Positions 50,918 through 61,602 of a DNA stretch of 64,000 nucleotides are shown here, piece after piece. The notes under the pieces are model-generated. The model searched no databases. It was given only the letters and a program-made list of their open reading frames with translations, and was not told where the DNA came from. Made by a program: the position numbers and the translations under genes. The stretch comes from Bacillus spizizenii TU-B-10. Lineage in GTDB: Bacteria > Bacillota > Bacilli > Bacillales > Bacillaceae. The DNA lies in contig NC_016047.1 of NCBI RefSeq assembly GCF_000227465.1, positions 1,441,001 through 1,505,000 on the forward strand. The letters are read 5' to 3'. Position 1 is the stretch's first letter. Each line of letters begins with the position of its first letter.

Positions 50918-53206
50918 TTATACAAGCTGTGTCTGCTGAGCTCTTGCCTGTTTTGCGGCTTCAACCATGTTTTTCAATGCGGCAACTGTTTCTTCCTGCT
51001 GTCTTGTTTTCAATCCGCAGTCTGGGTTTACCCAGAAGCGGTCAGTCGGACAGACGGCAAGCGCGTCAACGATAATGTTGTACATTTCTTCAGTTGACGG
51101 TACACGAGGGCTGTGAATGTCATATACACCAAGGCCTAGCCCTTTCAAATACGGATGGTCTTTTAAATAATCTAAAAATCCTCCGTGGCTTCTGCTGTGT
51201 TCGATTGTAATCACATCGGCATCAAGATCATTGATTGTATCGACGATGTCTTCGAAGTTGCTGTAGCACATATGTGTATGAATTTGCGTCTCGTTTTTCA
51301 CGGAAGAAGTGGTTAATCTGAATGCTTCTGCCGCCCAAGTCAAATACTCATCCCAATCTTGGATTTTTAATGGAAGGCCTTCGCGCAGCGCCGGTTCATC
51401 CACTTGAATAATTTGAATGCCTGCGTCTTCAAGCGCTTTTACTTCTTTGCGAAGGGCAAGCCCGATTTGGAAGGCGATTTCTTTTCTCGAAATGTCGTTT
51501 CGAGGGAAAGACCAGTTTAAGATTGTAACAGGACCGGTCAGCATTCCTTTCACATGCTTGGATGTCAGGGACTGTGCATATACCGTGTCTTTCACTGTCA
51601 TCGGTTCAATGAATTCAACATCTCCGTAAATGACTGGCGGGCGGACACAGCGTGAGCCGTATGATTGAACCCAAGCGTATTTTGTGAAGGCAAAGCCGGC
51701 CAGCTTTTCACCAAAGTATTCGACCATATCTGTCCGTTCAAATTCACCGTGCACTAGCACATCAAGATCCAATTCTTCCTGAATATCAATCCATCGTTTT
51801 GTTTCCGCATTGATAAAGTCTTGGTACTGTTCATCAGACCACTCATTTTTCCGCCATTTTTGGCGTGCGCTCCGCACTTCAGCAGACTGCGGGAAGCTTC
51901 CGATCGTAGTTGTCGGCAAAAGCGGAAGGCCGAGAGAGTCATTTTGCAGGGCTAAACGTTCTTCAAACGGAATCGGGCGTTTGAAGTCTTTATCGGTTAA
52001 TTGCTCAAGTTCTTTCTTTTGTTCAGAATTTGCGCCTGTTGCAAACTGTTTGAGCGCCTGAATATCAGCTTTCGCCTGCTGAATCTGTTCGCTGATCGCC
52101 GCTTTTCCTGATACTAAACCTTCTTTCAAAGCTGTCAGCTCGGCTAGTTTTTCTTTTGCGTAGGATAATCCGTTCAGCAGATCCTTTTCCAAATGCTCAT
52201 TAGGGTGCTTCGCTACCGGAACATGCAGCAGGCTGCTGGAAGGCTGAATCCACAGTTCATCAACCTTTGCAATGCTGAGAATATCAAGAACGGCATCGAG
52301 ACGTTCTTCAAGATCCGCTTTCCAAATGTTGCGTCCGTCGATAACGCCGGCTGCCAGCACTTTGTCTGTTGGGAATCCGTGTGTTTTCAGCTGTTCCAGG
52401 TTTCTGCCTTTATCGTGAACGTAATCAAGGCCAATTCCCTGTACCGGGTAAGAGATCAGCTCTTCATAAGCATCAACAGAATCAAAATACGTCTGCAAAA
52501 GCACATTCAAGGATGAAAGCTCGTTAGTCATGCTTTCAAATAATTCTTTTGCGCCGCGGACATCTTCGGCAGAAGCTGTAACAAGCGCCGGCTCATCGAT
52601 TTGAACCCATTTTACGCCTTCTTCTTCAAGCTCTTTCAGAAGCTGTACATATAACGGCACAAGGCGTTTTTGGATCGCTTTTGCTTCAGACGGTTCATAG
52701 CCTTTAGCAAGCGTGACGAATGTATAAGGGCCGACAATCACAGGTTTTGTTTCAACGCCGTATTCCTGTTTGATCCGGCGGTAATCTGTGAGCTGTTTGT
52801 TTCTTGTCAGGCGGAATTCAATGCTCTCGTCATATTCCGGAACGATGTAATGGTAATTTGTATTAAACCATTTTGTCATTTCACTGGATACGGCGTCTTT
52901 TATTCCGCGGGCGATAGCAAAGTATGTATCGGTAGCGTCAGTCAAATGTCTGAACCGTTTCGGAATCCAGTTGAAGCTGACTGCTGTGTCGAGTACATGG
53001 TCATACTGTGTGAAATCAGAAACAGGCACAACATCAATCTGCTGGTCAATTTGTGTTTTTGCTGCGGATAAAAATAGGTCGTCGATTTGCTTTAAAAACG
53101 TATCTTTATCAGTGCTGCCTTTCCAATACGCTTCAAGTGCTTTTTTCCATTCTCTGTTCAGTCCAATTCTCGGGAATCCTACATTCGATGTTTTGATGGT
53201 TGTCAT
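50918..53206 (-). CDS. metE: Cobalamin-independent methionine synthase MetE
   Basis: 762 residues, full length. The N-terminal barrel begins [20 protein letters not shown]. The C-terminal catalytic barrel holds the zinc ligands in [14 protein letters not shown], the Glu in [11 protein letters not shown] and the Cys in [11 protein letters not shown]. It methylates homocysteine from 5-methyl-THF triglutamate. GGAGGAGAAACA precedes the ATG. Expression is controlled by the SAM-I riboswitch upstream. Confidence 0.97.
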   Translation of the reverse strand: MTTIKTSNVGFPRIGLNREWKKALEAYWKGSTDKDTFLKQIDDLFLSAAKTQIDQQIDVVPVSDFTQYDHVLDTAVSFNWIPKRFRHLTDATDTYFAIARGIKDAVSSEMTKWFNTNYHYIVPEYDESIEFRLTRNKQLTDYRRIKQEYGVETKPVIVGPYTFVTLAKGYEPSEAKAIQKRLVPLYVQLLKELEEEGVKWVQIDEPALVTASAEDVRGAKELFESMTNELSSLNVLLQTYFDSVDAYEELISYPVQGIGLDYVHDKGRNLEQLKTHGFPTDKVLAAGVIDGRNIWKADLEERLDAVLDILSIAKVDELWIQPSSSLLHVPVAKHPNEHLEKDLLNGLSYAKEKLAELTALKEGLVSGKAAISEQIQQAKADIQALKQFATGANSEQKKELEQLTDKDFKRPIPFEERLALQNDSLGLPLLPTTTIGSFPQSAEVRSARQKWRKNEWSDEQYQDFINAETKRWIDIQEELDLDVLVHGEFERTDMVEYFGEKLAGFAFTKYAWVQSYGSRCVRPPVIYGDVEFIEPMTVKDTVYAQSLTSKHVKGMLTGPVTILNWSFPRNDISRKEIAFQIGLALRKEVKALEDAGIQIIQVDEPALREGLPLKIQDWDEYLTWAAEAFRLTTSSVKNETQIHTHMCYSNFEDIVDTINDLDADVITIEHSRSHGGFLDYLKDHPYLKGLGLGVYDIHSPRVPSTEEMYNIIVDALAVCPTDRFWVNPDCGLKTRQQEETVAALKNMVEAAKQARAQQTQLV

Positions 53207-53279
53207 TGTTTCTCCTCCTTTATATGTAAAACACTCTCGTTAACCCGCGGATACAGGCCGCTAAGAGGTTTTCTCACAA

Positions 53280-53315
53280 TAAAAAGCCTCTTTCCCATGA
53301 GAGAAAGAGGCTTTT
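53280..53315 (-). terminator. Terminator of the metE SAM riboswitch
   Basis: On the - strand AAAGCCTCTTTCTCTC / GGGAAAGAGGCTTTTT; this is the off-state hairpin that stops transcription when SAM is bound. Confidence 0.92.
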
Positions 53316-53490
53316 CTGCGTAAAACACTGCCTCTCTCATCTCTCAGACACAATCTGATGGAATTAGCACCGTGCCTTATGAGACATCAGTCTCGGCGCG
53401 AAAAGCAGTGCGCCCCATTTCACAATGGAATTACGGTCGGTTGCTGTTGGGGTCAAAAGGCCAATCCCTCGCCCAACTCTCGATAAGAGA
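53316..53490 (-). ncRNA. SAM-I riboswitch (S-box) aptamer of metE
   Basis: On the - strand: CTCTTATCGAGAGTTGGGCG, AGGGATTGGCC, GACCCCAACAGCAACCGACC and GGCACGGTGCTAATTCCATC, the conserved S-box blocks, ending CTGAGAGATGAGAGAGGCAG before the terminator. SAM binding favours the terminator, so metE is expressed when SAM is low. Confidence 0.96.
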
Positions 53491-53533
53491 AAATGTTATT
53501 AATTTTTTGAAAAGTTGAATCATTTGTTGGTAA

Positions 53534-53562
53534 TCTTAACAGTAATTCAAATTCGCTGTCAA
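53534..53562 (-). promoter_or_regulatory. Promoter of the metE S-box transcript
   Basis: On the - strand TTGACA (53557-53562), a 17-base spacer and TTAAGA (53534-53539), about 45 bases before the aptamer. Confidence 0.75.
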
Positions 53563-53620
53563 CATAGAATTTGAAATTTTATTTACAATATTTGGTTTAT
53601 GTTATATAAGAAAAATAATT

Positions 53621-54580
53621 TTATAGGGTCATCAAATGTGATTGCTCTGCTCTTTCTGCCAGCTCATCAGGAGCAGTTAAATACAGGAATCCATTGCCTG
53701 CCAGCGTTTTAGCAATATCAAGCGGAAGAGTCCTGCGGATCAGCTGTGCATAAACCTCAGATTCAGAAAGCTTTCTTTGAAATGATTCTTCTTCATAGCT
53801 TTTGATTAAAGCAAGCGCTCCGCTGACATGGGGAGCAGCCATTGAAGTGCCGGTAAGCTTACCGTACTTCTTGTTAGGAAGAGTGGATAAGATATTTTCT
53901 CCGGGAGCCACAAGGTCAATCTCTTTATTCGCGTTAGAAAATTCTGATAATTCTCGCGCTACCGAAACAGATCCGACCGCGATGACTTCATTATAAGCCG
54001 CAGGGTAGGAAAGCTCTTCTGTGCGTTCGTCTCCGTCACCCTCATTTCCCGCTGCGCAAACGACAAGCACTCCGTTTTTGACGGCGTTTTTCACTGCTTC
54101 TGCCAGCTCTGGCACATCGCTTGGTCCGCCAAGGGACATTGAGATGATATCGACTTTCTGTTCCACCGCGTAGTTAATGCCGTTAATAATCCATTCGTAT
54201 TGTCCGCTGCCGTTTTCACCGCCAAGAACCTTCACAATCAATAGGCTTGCCTCAGGCGCGACCCCGGTAATGCCGCCGTTTGAATCGTTAGCTGCAATTG
54301 TTCCAGCGACGTGTGTGCCATGTCCGTTGTAGTCGGAGATCGCATCTTCCTTGCCGCCGTCATCATCCGTGAAGTTCTTTCCGCCGATGATTTGGTTCTT
54401 TAAATCAGGATGGCTTGTGTCGCAGCCCGTATCCAATACAGCAATTTTTACATTTTTGCCTTTTACCCCTTTTGCCCACATTTCTGGCGCCTTAATCACT
54501 TTAATGCCCTCAGGAAGCTCGTTTACATCCATGATCTGCTCATTCGTCACATACGGGATCAAGCGGATTTCACCATTCAT
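53621..54580 (-). CDS. ispA: Intracellular serine protease IspA
   Basis: 319 residues from ATG 54580, after AAAGGAGGG. There is no signal peptide. The N-terminal extension IRLIPYVTNEQIM carries the LIPY motif that blocks the active site until processed. The subtilisin triad is visible: Asp in AVLDTGCDTSHPDL, His in YNGHGTHVAGTI, Ser in LTGTSMAAPHVSGAL. It is the main cytosolic subtilisin in stationary phase. An earlier in-frame start at 54619 has no ribosome site. Confidence 0.95.
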   Translation of the reverse strand: MNGEIRLIPYVTNEQIMDVNELPEGIKVIKAPEMWAKGVKGKNVKIAVLDTGCDTSHPDLKNQIIGGKNFTDDDGGKEDAISDYNGHGTHVAGTIAANDSNGGITGVAPEASLLIVKVLGGENGSGQYEWIINGINYAVEQKVDIISMSLGGPSDVPELAEAVKNAVKNGVLVVCAAGNEGDGDERTEELSYPAAYNEVIAVGSVSVARELSEFSNANKEIDLVAPGENILSTLPNKKYGKLTGTSMAAPHVSGALALIKSYEEESFQRKLSESEVYAQLIRRTLPLDIAKTLAGNGFLYLTAPDELAERAEQSHLMTL

Positions 54581-54802
54581 AAAAAAGCCCTCCTTTTTTA
54601 TGCTTTCAAGTGGATTCAAGGGTGTTGCCTCATATTATATGAAAAAAACAACCGCTCGGACAGAGCCATTTGAAGCATTTTGAAAAAATAGGATACAACC
54701 CAAAGAATTAGTAATTTTCAAAATATTGGATGGCTTCAGCATGTATGACTGGGATTCAGCTGTTAGTCAAGTTATAATAGTGTTGGGGAAAGGAGCAGTG
54801 TG

Positions 54803-55636
54803 ATGAAACTGAATGAAAAATTATATGCATTTTTTTCAGAACATGTTGAACAAATGGCCGAGGAATGGATTGAAACGATGGAGGAAAGCGATCCGAATTC
54901 GCTTTACGCCTTACATAATGCTTCTGTAACGGAAGAATTGAAAGAGCAGGATAGAGAATTTTATCGGCATCTGAATTACATGTATGTTTTACCGGAAAAA
55001 CAATTTCTCGAAGAATTTCAAGAGTGGGTCATTGAGCTGACGAACGATCAAAAGCATCTTGACACTCCGGTTCAGTATGTCATTCGGGAGTTTATGAGAA
55101 ACCGGAGATTATATACGAAGTATTTTGAGAAGTTCGCAGAAGAAAACGAGTCGGCGTTTGAATCGGGAGAGAAACAAAAATGGGCAGATTTGATTGTAAA
55201 AGTATTTGATTTTACCATTTATACCTTCGTCGATCACGCTGAAATGAATGCCAAACAGCAATTAAACGCCCAAAGAGAAATGATACTAGAATTAAGCTCG
55301 CCTATCATTACCCTGAGCAAATCAACAGCTCTGCTTCCGCTTGTCGGTGACATTGATACAGAACGGGCAAAGTTTATTCTGGAAAACACGCTTCAGGCTT
55401 GTGCAAAAAGACGCGTGGAGCATCTGTTAATCGATCTGTCAGGTGTTGTGGTGGTTGATACGATGGTAGCACACCAAATCTTTAAATTGATCGAGGCGCT
55501 CAATTTGATCGGTGTTAGGTCAACCCTGTCAGGAATCAGGCCTGAAATTGCGCAAACCGCTGTACAGCTGGGGATTGATTTTTCGAATATTACAATTAAA
55601 ACCAATCTTGCCCAGGCATTAAACTATCATCAATAA
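54803..55636 (+). CDS. rsbRB: Stressosome protein RsbRB (YkoB)
   Basis: 277 residues from ATG 54803, with AAAGGAGCAG upstream. The N-terminal 150 residues form the non-haem globin-like sensor domain. The C-terminal STAS domain (about 165-275) has LSSPIITLSKSTALLPLVGDID and LIDLSGVVVVDTMVAHQIFKLIE, with Thr residues equivalent to those phosphorylated by RsbT in RsbRA. It joins RsbS and other RsbR paralogues in the stressosome that activates SigB. Confidence 0.94.
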   Translation: MKLNEKLYAFFSEHVEQMAEEWIETMEESDPNSLYALHNASVTEELKEQDREFYRHLNYMYVLPEKQFLEEFQEWVIELTNDQKHLDTPVQYVIREFMRNRRLYTKYFEKFAEENESAFESGEKQKWADLIVKVFDFTIYTFVDHAEMNAKQQLNAQREMILELSSPIITLSKSTALLPLVGDIDTERAKFILENTLQACAKRRVEHLLIDLSGVVVVDTMVAHQIFKLIEALNLIGVRSTLSGIRPEIAQTAVQLGIDFSNITIKTNLAQALNYHQ

Positions 55637-55639
55637 GAA

Positions 55640-55672
55640 AAAATCCGCTATCCCCGATAGCGGATTTTTTAT
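55640..55672. terminator. Bidirectional terminator rsbRB / ykoC
   Basis: AAATCCGCTATC / GATAGCGGATTT with a CCC loop, flanked by A-run and T-run. Confidence 0.92.
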
Positions 55673-56433
55673 GAGGCAAAACAGAAAGATATGAGAAAAG
55701 ATCCTGCGAATAACAAGAGAACGAGGCAAAAGAACAGCCAGTCGCGCCGGTTGACGGTTAGTGTCCGGTAATATGTCCGGTTTCTGCTTCCAGTAAAACC
55801 TTTCGATTCCATCGCAAGCGCTGTCCGTTCCGCTTTTCTAATGGCGCTTGCCAAAAGCGGGATGGTATACCGCTTTAACGCGCTGATTTTCTCAATGAAG
55901 CCGCTCTCCGCCGCTCCTCCTCTGATCTTGTGAGCCTGCTGGATCAGCTGGACCTCATCCTTTAACAGCGGAAGAAAACGAAAGCCTGCAATGACGCCAT
56001 ATGCGAGCTTTGGTGAGAGCTTGCACTGCTGGACAAGGCTCAGCATAAATAAAATCGGATCGGTTGTAAAAACAAACATCATCGATAAGGCAGAAAAGCA
56101 CAAAATACGAAACCCGAGAGAGATGCCGACAGATACATTATCGCTGTTGATCGAGATAGGACCAGCTTGAAATAAGAAATTATCCGGAGTTGTCGGAACC
56201 TTGCCAAAAACAGCGGCTGTCCATACGCATCCGAATGCCAAAATCAAAAACGGAATCGTAAACAAAAACCATTTTTTCAATGGGATTTTGGCCGCCAATA
56301 GAATACCCGCAACAATGATGATATAAAAACACGCAGGAGTGTAAGGATTGTAAATAAACGACAGCATGACAACACAGCAAAAAACGGCGGCCGCTTTCAC
56401 TGTCGGATTAATGAGATGTAACGGCTGTTTCAT
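55669..56433 (-). CDS. ykoC: ECF transporter T component YkoC
   Basis: 254 residues from ATG 56433, after AAAGGAGGTG. About five to six membrane helices and the CbiQ/EcfT coupling motifs are visible: RGGAAESGF (A-R-G) and an [17 protein letters not shown] motif. It couples the ATPase YkoD to the substrate component YkoE in a thiamine-precursor uptake system. It is last in ykoFEDC and overlaps ykoD by 26 bases. Confidence 0.93.
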   Translation of the reverse strand: MKQPLHLINPTVKAAAVFCCVVMLSFIYNPYTPACFYIIIVAGILLAAKIPLKKWFLFTIPFLILAFGCVWTAAVFGKVPTTPDNFLFQAGPISINSDNVSVGISLGFRILCFSALSMMFVFTTDPILFMLSLVQQCKLSPKLAYGVIAGFRFLPLLKDEVQLIQQAHKIRGGAAESGFIEKISALKRYTIPLLASAIRKAERTALAMESKGFTGSRNRTYYRTLTVNRRDWLFFCLVLLLFAGSFLISFCFAS

Positions 56434-58048
56434 CACGCACCTCCTTTTGATATGCCATCCATTCATATAAAAGGGGAAGGGTGAGCTTTGCTTTTTGGAC
56501 AAGCCCTGTTTCCTGAGAAAATAACTGCGCTGGAGATCCGTCAAAGGCCAGGCCCGTATCGTGAAGCACTAGCACGCTGTCGGCATACGAAGACACAAGC
56601 TCCATATCGTGTGTAATCATGAGGACAGCGGTTCCTTCTGCCTTGATACGCTGAATCATGTCCATGCATTCAGCCGCCGTACGGGCGTCCTGGCCAAAGG
56701 TTGGTTCGTCTAATAATAAAACCTTTACGTCATGCATGAGCATGGTAGCGACGCTCAGGCGCCGTTTTTGCCCTTGGCTGATTGCAAACGGATGATGATC
56801 AGCCAAATGCGCAAGACCGAAACGATGTAGCAGGTGCTGCGCTTTTTTCTCAGTTTCAGCATTTACTTTCTGGCCGAACAGCAGCTCGTCATATACTGTG
56901 CCGGCGACGAACTGATGCTCCGGGTTTTGAAAAACAAATCCCATTCGTTTTCGCAGTTCAGTTTCTTTATACGATTGCAGCGGCTTATCATATAGAAGAA
57001 TCTTGCCGTTTTTCGGCTTCATCAGACGGGCGAGGACGGATAAAAGTGTTGATTTTCCAGTGCCGTTCGGGCCGACAAGCGCCGTCAAAGAGCCTTCGCG
57101 CAATGAAAAGCTGATGTTTTTGAAAATCGTCTGCTGTCCTCTTGCGAACGAAAGGCCGCTGATTTCCAGCACACTCTTCCCAGAAGGAGCTTCCTTCTTT
57201 TCGGCATGCCCGGCAAAGGGTTCTTTGAAAAGCGTTTCTTTTGATAAAGTAAACGGCATACTGAGTTTTTCCTGCAGGTCACACACTTTTGGAATCGCGA
57301 TGCCCAACTCCTTTAGGCTTTCCGCTTCGTGCTGAAATAGATCTTTCGTCCGGCCATCGAGCGCTTTTTTCCCTGATTTGTCCAGTACAATCGTTCTCTC
57401 AATCCAAGGCGTCCATTCTTCAAGCTGGTGCTCAATGACGAGGAGGCTGAAGCCTTTTTCTTGCTGAAGATCTTTCATCATGTGAACGAATTCCCGAGCT
57501 GAATAAGGATCTAATAAAGAAGTTGGCTCATCTAACATAATAAGCTCAGGCTCCATCGCCAAAATACAGGCGAGAGCCACTTTTTGTTTTTGTCCTCCTG
57601 ACAGTGCAGATATTGTTTTTTCTTTTAAATGGGTAATGCGTAATTTTTCTAATACGGCATCAATCTTCTCCGCCATCTCTTCTTTCGGAACCTGCAGATT
57701 TTCTAGCCCGAAAGCGATTTCGTCCTCCACCGTCAGCATGCAAAACTGCTGATCCGGGTCCTGAAAGACGACCCCGGCATGCTGAGCAATTGTTTCGGAG
57801 GTTTCAGCACCAGTGACCGGCTTTTGAAATAAAAATACATGTCCGGACTGTATGCCGTCGCAAGCCTCCGGGTAAAGACCGTTTAAACAAAGGGCGAGCG
57901 AGCTTTTTCCGCACCCGCTCGGCCCTAACAATAAAGCGCATTCTCCTTTTTGAAGCTCAAACGAAATGTTTTGAAATACCGGTTTCTCGTCTTCTTCATA
58001 AGAGAAGCTGAGCTGGTCAACCGTCAGGAGGTCATCAAAGGCTTGCAT
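56408..58048 (-). CDS. ykoD: ECF transporter double ATPase YkoD
   Basis: 546 residues with two fused ABC ATPase domains. The first has [27 protein letters not shown] and [12 protein letters not shown]. The second has [14 protein letters not shown], a less canonical signature [15 protein letters not shown], and [12 protein letters not shown]. It energises uptake through YkoC and YkoE. It overlaps ykoE by 14 bases. TPP-riboswitch control places it in thiamine supply, probably of the HMP precursor. Confidence 0.93.
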   Translation of the reverse strand: MQAFDDLLTVDQLSFSYEEDEKPVFQNISFELQKGECALLLGPSGCGKSSLALCLNGLYPEACDGIQSGHVFLFQKPVTGAETSETIAQHAGVVFQDPDQQFCMLTVEDEIAFGLENLQVPKEEMAEKIDAVLEKLRITHLKEKTISALSGGQKQKVALACILAMEPELIMLDEPTSLLDPYSAREFVHMMKDLQQEKGFSLLVIEHQLEEWTPWIERTIVLDKSGKKALDGRTKDLFQHEAESLKELGIAIPKVCDLQEKLSMPFTLSKETLFKEPFAGHAEKKEAPSGKSVLEISGLSFARGQQTIFKNISFSLREGSLTALVGPNGTGKSTLLSVLARLMKPKNGKILLYDKPLQSYKETELRKRMGFVFQNPEHQFVAGTVYDELLFGQKVNAETEKKAQHLLHRFGLAHLADHHPFAISQGQKRRLSVATMLMHDVKVLLLDEPTFGQDARTAAECMDMIQRIKAEGTAVLMITHDMELVSSYADSVLVLHDTGLAFDGSPAQLFSQETGLVQKAKLTLPLLYEWMAYQKEVRDETAVTSH

Positions 58049-58634
58049 GTTCTGATGCCTGCTTCCGTTTCTTTTTCAGTTCCTTTCCGAGTGCCATTCC
58101 GTTTAACACACCCGTATAAGCGAGAGAGTCACTGATCGCTTTTCCGAGCAGCCCCGCAAGCAACGCGCCGGAAATCAGACGGATGACGAGCATGATAAGA
58201 AGATAACCTGGTGAATAGGCTGCATAGCCAGAAACAAAGAGATCGTAGATAAAGCTGGCTACTGAAGATCCCATTCCTGCCAGCAGAAGTACAGGCAGAG
58301 AGTATACTTTCCAGCGTGTCGCGAGAAATACAGCCTCAGCCCCGAGACCTTGTACAATGCCGATGACGATGACCATCGGGCCAGACGGATTTCCCAGCAA
58401 GCATTCTACGAGAGCGGCAATGATTTCAGAAACTAGCGCCGCACCCGGTTTTCGAATAATGTACGCGGCGATGACAGAAACGATAAACCAAATGCCGTAA
58501 ATCGGTTCATAGGCGATTGGCCCGAACATACCTGCAAGTACGTTTCCGAAATGCGTGAATAATAAATAAACAACGGCAAAAACGATACTGATAACGGACA
58601 TGATGACAATTTCTTTTACTTTCCAGCTTTTCAT
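58035..58634 (-). CDS. ykoE: ECF transporter substrate component YkoE
   Basis: 199 residues with about five membrane helices (IVMSVISIVFAVVYLLFTHF, YGIWFIVSVIAAYII, and others). It matches the YkoE family of S components for hydroxymethylpyrimidine or thiamine. The C-terminus is basic (KELKKKRKQASE). It starts right after ykoF and ends inside ykoD. Confidence 0.92.
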   Translation of the reverse strand: MKSWKVKEIVIMSVISIVFAVVYLLFTHFGNVLAGMFGPIAYEPIYGIWFIVSVIAAYIIRKPGAALVSEIIAALVECLLGNPSGPMVIVIGIVQGLGAEAVFLATRWKVYSLPVLLLAGMGSSVASFIYDLFVSGYAAYSPGYLLIMLVIRLISGALLAGLLGKAISDSLAYTGVLNGMALGKELKKKRKQASEHASL

Positions 58635-58635
58635 T

Positions 58636-59238
58636 TTATCCCTGCTTTCTGTTTTTTCTTGATGGACTGTTAGCCGAGAGATTCACAGTCATGGTTACGT
58701 GGTTTGTTTGCTGTTCAGCCATGCGGAAAACGGCCTCCAGTGTTCTGAACACGTCATGCGCATCCCCGTCAAGCTCGCTCGCATAATGGACACCTTGTAC
58801 GAAGGTGCCTTCTGCTTTCGCAATATCGACAGCTTCCATGATCAAGCCCATATAATCCGGCTCATTCATCGGATAAAGCGCAAATTGGCACGGCGCTTCC
58901 GCGTTTAGGCTTCGGACAGCATCTTCATTGACACGCTTATCGTTCGCGGAAAGATATGTATCTCCCTGTGTATCGCCCAGGCATCCGATGGAAAACGTGC
59001 CGTTCATGACGATGTGTTTTTCGCTGTTCGCCGCATAAAGATAAATGGCTTTGGCAGCGTCGAATACATGATCAATCGATCCGCGCAGAACTGTGCTGAT
59101 ATGGTCGGTTTTCGTCCAAACTTTAGATGTGTCTGTTTTTTTTAGCGCAGACTTGATCACACCGATAAAATCATCCGTCATCGGGTATAAAGAGAACCGA
59201 AACCCGGCAATTCTGCTTGTACCACAAATATGATCCAT
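58636..59238 (-). CDS. ykoF: Thiamine/HMP-binding protein YkoF
   Basis: 200 residues from ATG 59238, after AGGAGG. It has two homologous ferredoxin-like halves: CGTSRIAGFRFSLYPMTDDFIGVI and CQFALYPMNEPDYMGLIMEAV share FALYPM. The known structure is a dimer that binds thiamine in each half, with HMP as probable true ligand. No signal peptide or membrane segment is seen, so it acts in the cytosol, perhaps as a carrier for the YkoEDC system. Confidence 0.95.
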   Translation of the reverse strand: MDHICGTSRIAGFRFSLYPMTDDFIGVIKSALKKTDTSKVWTKTDHISTVLRGSIDHVFDAAKAIYLYAANSEKHIVMNGTFSIGCLGDTQGDTYLSANDKRVNEDAVRSLNAEAPCQFALYPMNEPDYMGLIMEAVDIAKAEGTFVQGVHYASELDGDAHDVFRTLEAVFRMAEQQTNHVTMTVNLSANSPSRKNRKQG

Positions 59239-59270
59239 TTCTCCGACCTCCTGTTTTTTTTGTAAAATAA

Positions 59271-59301
59271 AAAACTGCATATCCTAAGGGAATATGCAGT
59301 C
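59271..59301 (-). terminator. Terminator of the ykoF TPP riboswitch
   Basis: On the - strand ACTGCATAT / ATATGCAGT with a 9-base loop, then TTTTTTATTTT, between the aptamer and the ykoF ribosome site. Confidence 0.9.
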
Positions 59302-59335
59302 ATAGATCGATTAAGCGCACAAAAAAATACACCAT

Positions 59336-59444
59336 TCGGTCAACCTGCACTTCCCCACGCTGGTATTATCCAGATCGGGTCATAAGGGATCAAAGCGCGT
59401 GTTTGCACGCTTTATCTCAGCCAAAACAGCACCCCTAGTGCTTT
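59336..59444 (-). ncRNA. TPP riboswitch (thi box) of ykoFEDC
   Basis: On the - strand: TAGGGGTGCTGTTTTGGCTGAGA, ATGACCCGATCTGGATAATACCAGCGTGGGGAAGTGCAG, the conserved THI-box blocks. TPP binding should favour the terminator and shut off the transporter. Confidence 0.96.
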
Positions 59445-59547
59445 CCGTATACAATTTTTTATTTTGACATCATAATAGATGATAAGACTCATTTTGTAAA
59501 CAATGAAATCATTTTTTTCATATAGGGACAGGAGAGGATGATCAAAT

Positions 59548-60234
59548 TTGGAAAAAGGGCACATATTAATTGTGGAAGATGAAGAGAAAATTGCCAGGGT
59601 GCTCCAGCTTGAATTGGAATATGAAGGATATAGCGTCACTATTAAACACGATGGCACAGAAGGACTGAATGCGGCCGCGGAAGGCGGGTATTCCTTAGTG
59701 CTTCTTGATGTCATGCTTCCGGGACTTAGCGGCCTGGAAGTGCTGCGCCGCTTGAGAAAAACGGATCAGCAGACACCGGTCATTTTATTAACGGCACGCG
59801 ACAGTATCCCTGATAAGGTAACAGGGCTGGACATCGGTGCGAATGATTATGTCACCAAGCCGTTTGAAATCGAGGAATTGCTTGCGAGAATCAGGGCGGC
59901 GCTGCGCCAAAATGGAACAAAAACAGAAGATATCGGCACCTTTCTTACATATGACGACTTGCGGGTGAACGAAAAAACCCGTGAAGTGAGACGCGGAGAC
60001 AAAGAGGTGGAATTAACGCCCCGGGAATTTGATTTGCTCGTGTATATGCTGAAGCATCCGCAGCAAGTGCTGACACGGGAGCAGATTCTAAACTCGGTAT
60101 GGGGATTTGATTATATCGGTGATACAAATGTCGTGGACGTCTACATCAGATACATTAGAAAAAAACTGGACTATCCTTACGAAAAACAGCTGATACATAC
60201 CGTTCGCGGGGTCGGCTATGCCATTAAGGGGTAA
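59548..60234 (+). CDS. ykoG: OmpR-type response regulator YkoG
   Basis: 228 residues from TTG 59548, with GGAGAGGATG upstream. Receiver: acidic pair EDEE, phospho-Asp in LVLLDVMLPG, Thr in VILLTARDS, Lys in YVTKPFE. DNA-binding winged helix: VELTPREFDLLVYMLKHPQQVLTREQIL and VVDVYIRYIRKKLD. It forms a two-component pair with ykoH, three bases downstream. Target genes are unknown; ykoI and ykoJ beside it are candidates. Confidence 0.94.
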   Translation: MEKGHILIVEDEEKIARVLQLELEYEGYSVTIKHDGTEGLNAAAEGGYSLVLLDVMLPGLSGLEVLRRLRKTDQQTPVILLTARDSIPDKVTGLDIGANDYVTKPFEIEELLARIRAALRQNGTKTEDIGTFLTYDDLRVNEKTREVRRGDKEVELTPREFDLLVYMLKHPQQVLTREQILNSVWGFDYIGDTNVVDVYIRYIRKKLDYPYEKQLIHTVRGVGYAIKG

Positions 60235-60237
60235 ACG

Positions 60238-61602
60238 ATGAAGCTGAAGACCAAGATTCATCTGTACACATCAATATCGCTGTTGATTTTATTAATTTTG
60301 GTCCATACCGCAGTCTATCTCATTTTTTCGTCCGCGCTGACCTCAAAGGATGCGGCCCGGCTTGCAGATGAGACGGATAACATTGCCGAAGCGCTGCATG
60401 CTGCTGAAACAGAAGGAGTGGCTTTGCAGGACATGCTGCAGGCCTATCTTCCAGCAAACGGCATGGTTCGTGTAGTGAATGGTGACCAAAAAGCCGTCAT
60501 GACCATGACAAAAGAAAAAGGGTATAAAGATTTTCCACTCTCTTTTCACAGCGGGGAAACGTCAGATGTAAGGAAACATGACGGCAAACTGTTTGCTGAA
60601 GCTGCTGTTCCGGTTATTTGGACCGATGGGCAAGTGGTATCTCTTCAGCTGGTTGAAAGGCTGGAGAACACAGAAGAGAGTCTGTTTCTGCTGAAAATCA
60701 TTTTAATCGCTGCAAGTGCTGCTGTTTGTATCGCTTCTTTTTTTGCCGGCAGCTTGCTGGCCCGCCATATCATCAATCCGATCAGACGATTAATGATGAC
60801 GATGAAAGACATACAGCGGGAGAAAGCATTCAAAACGATTTCCTTGGAAGGACAGTCGCATGACGAGTTATATCAGATGGGGCTGACATTTAATGAGATG
60901 GCGATGATGCTGAAAGAGCATTACGATAAACAGCAGCAGTTCGTTCAAGATGCTTCACATGAATTGAAAACTCCGCTCACGATTATAGAAAGCTACAGCA
61001 GCCTGATGAAGCGGTGGGGGGCAAAAAAGCCGGAAGTGCTTGAGGAATCGATAGAAGCCATTCACTCAGAAGCGGTGCATATGAAAAAATTGACCAATCA
61101 GCTTCTGGCGCTGGCCAAAAGCCATAAAGGACTTGAGCTTGACCTGAAAACAATCGATCTGATTAAAGTATCGCGCGCCGTCATGCAAACGCTCCAGCCC
61201 GCCTATCAGCGTGACATTTTGCTTGAAACAGATAAGGAGAGCCTGCTTGTAACAGCTGATGAAGAACGGATCAAGCAGCTGCTGACCATTTTGCTTGATA
61301 ATGCCATAAAGTATAGTGAAAAAGCCATTGTGATGTCAGCCGGAACGAGGAATGGACGGCCGTTTCTGTCTGTGAGAGATGAAGGCATCGGAATACCTGA
61401 GGAGCATATCCCGCACCTGTTCGAACGGTTCTACCGGGCGGATGAGGCACGAAACAGAAAAACAGGCGGGACGGGTTTAGGCCTTTCCATTGCCAAGCAA
61501 ATCGCCGATGAACACGGCATTGAGCTGTCTGTCAAAAGCAAGCCGGGACAAGGAACAGCTGTCACCATACAATTCAGAGAACAGAATGGGGGAGGCCGAT
61601 GA
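60238..61602 (+). CDS. ykoH: Sensor histidine kinase YkoH
   Basis: 454 residues. Membrane helices lie at about 8-30 and 150-175 around a 115-residue extracellular sensor domain. HAMP follows (ARHIINPIRRLMMTMKDIQ), then HisKA with the phospho-His in QDASHELKTPLTI, N-box LLDNAIKYSE, and G-boxes DEGIGIPEEHIPHLFERFYR and GGTGLGLSIAK. The ligand is unknown; acidic PepSY proteins next door hint at an envelope signal. It overlaps ykoI by four bases. Confidence 0.94.
   Translation: MKLKTKIHLYTSISLLILLILVHTAVYLIFSSALTSKDAARLADETDNIAEALHAAETEGVALQDMLQAYLPANGMVRVVNGDQKAVMTMTKEKGYKDFPLSFHSGETSDVRKHDGKLFAEAAVPVIWTDGQVVSLQLVERLENTEESLFLLKIILIAASAAVCIASFFAGSLLARHIINPIRRLMMTMKDIQREKAFKTISLEGQSHDELYQMGLTFNEMAMMLKEHYDKQQQFVQDASHELKTPLTIIESYSSLMKRWGAKKPEVLEESIEAIHSEAVHMKKLTNQLLALAKSHKGLELDLKTIDLIKVSRAVMQTLQPAYQRDILLETDKESLLVTADEERIKQLLTILLDNAIKYSEKAIVMSAGTRNGRPFLSVRDEGIGIPEEHIPHLFERFYRADEARNRKTGGTGLGLSIAKQIADEHGIELSVKSKPGQGTAVTIQFREQNGGGR

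Noticed and set aside
57003..57335. 110-residue ORF on the + strand
   Set aside because: Antisense to ykoD between its two ATPase domains; no ribosome site.
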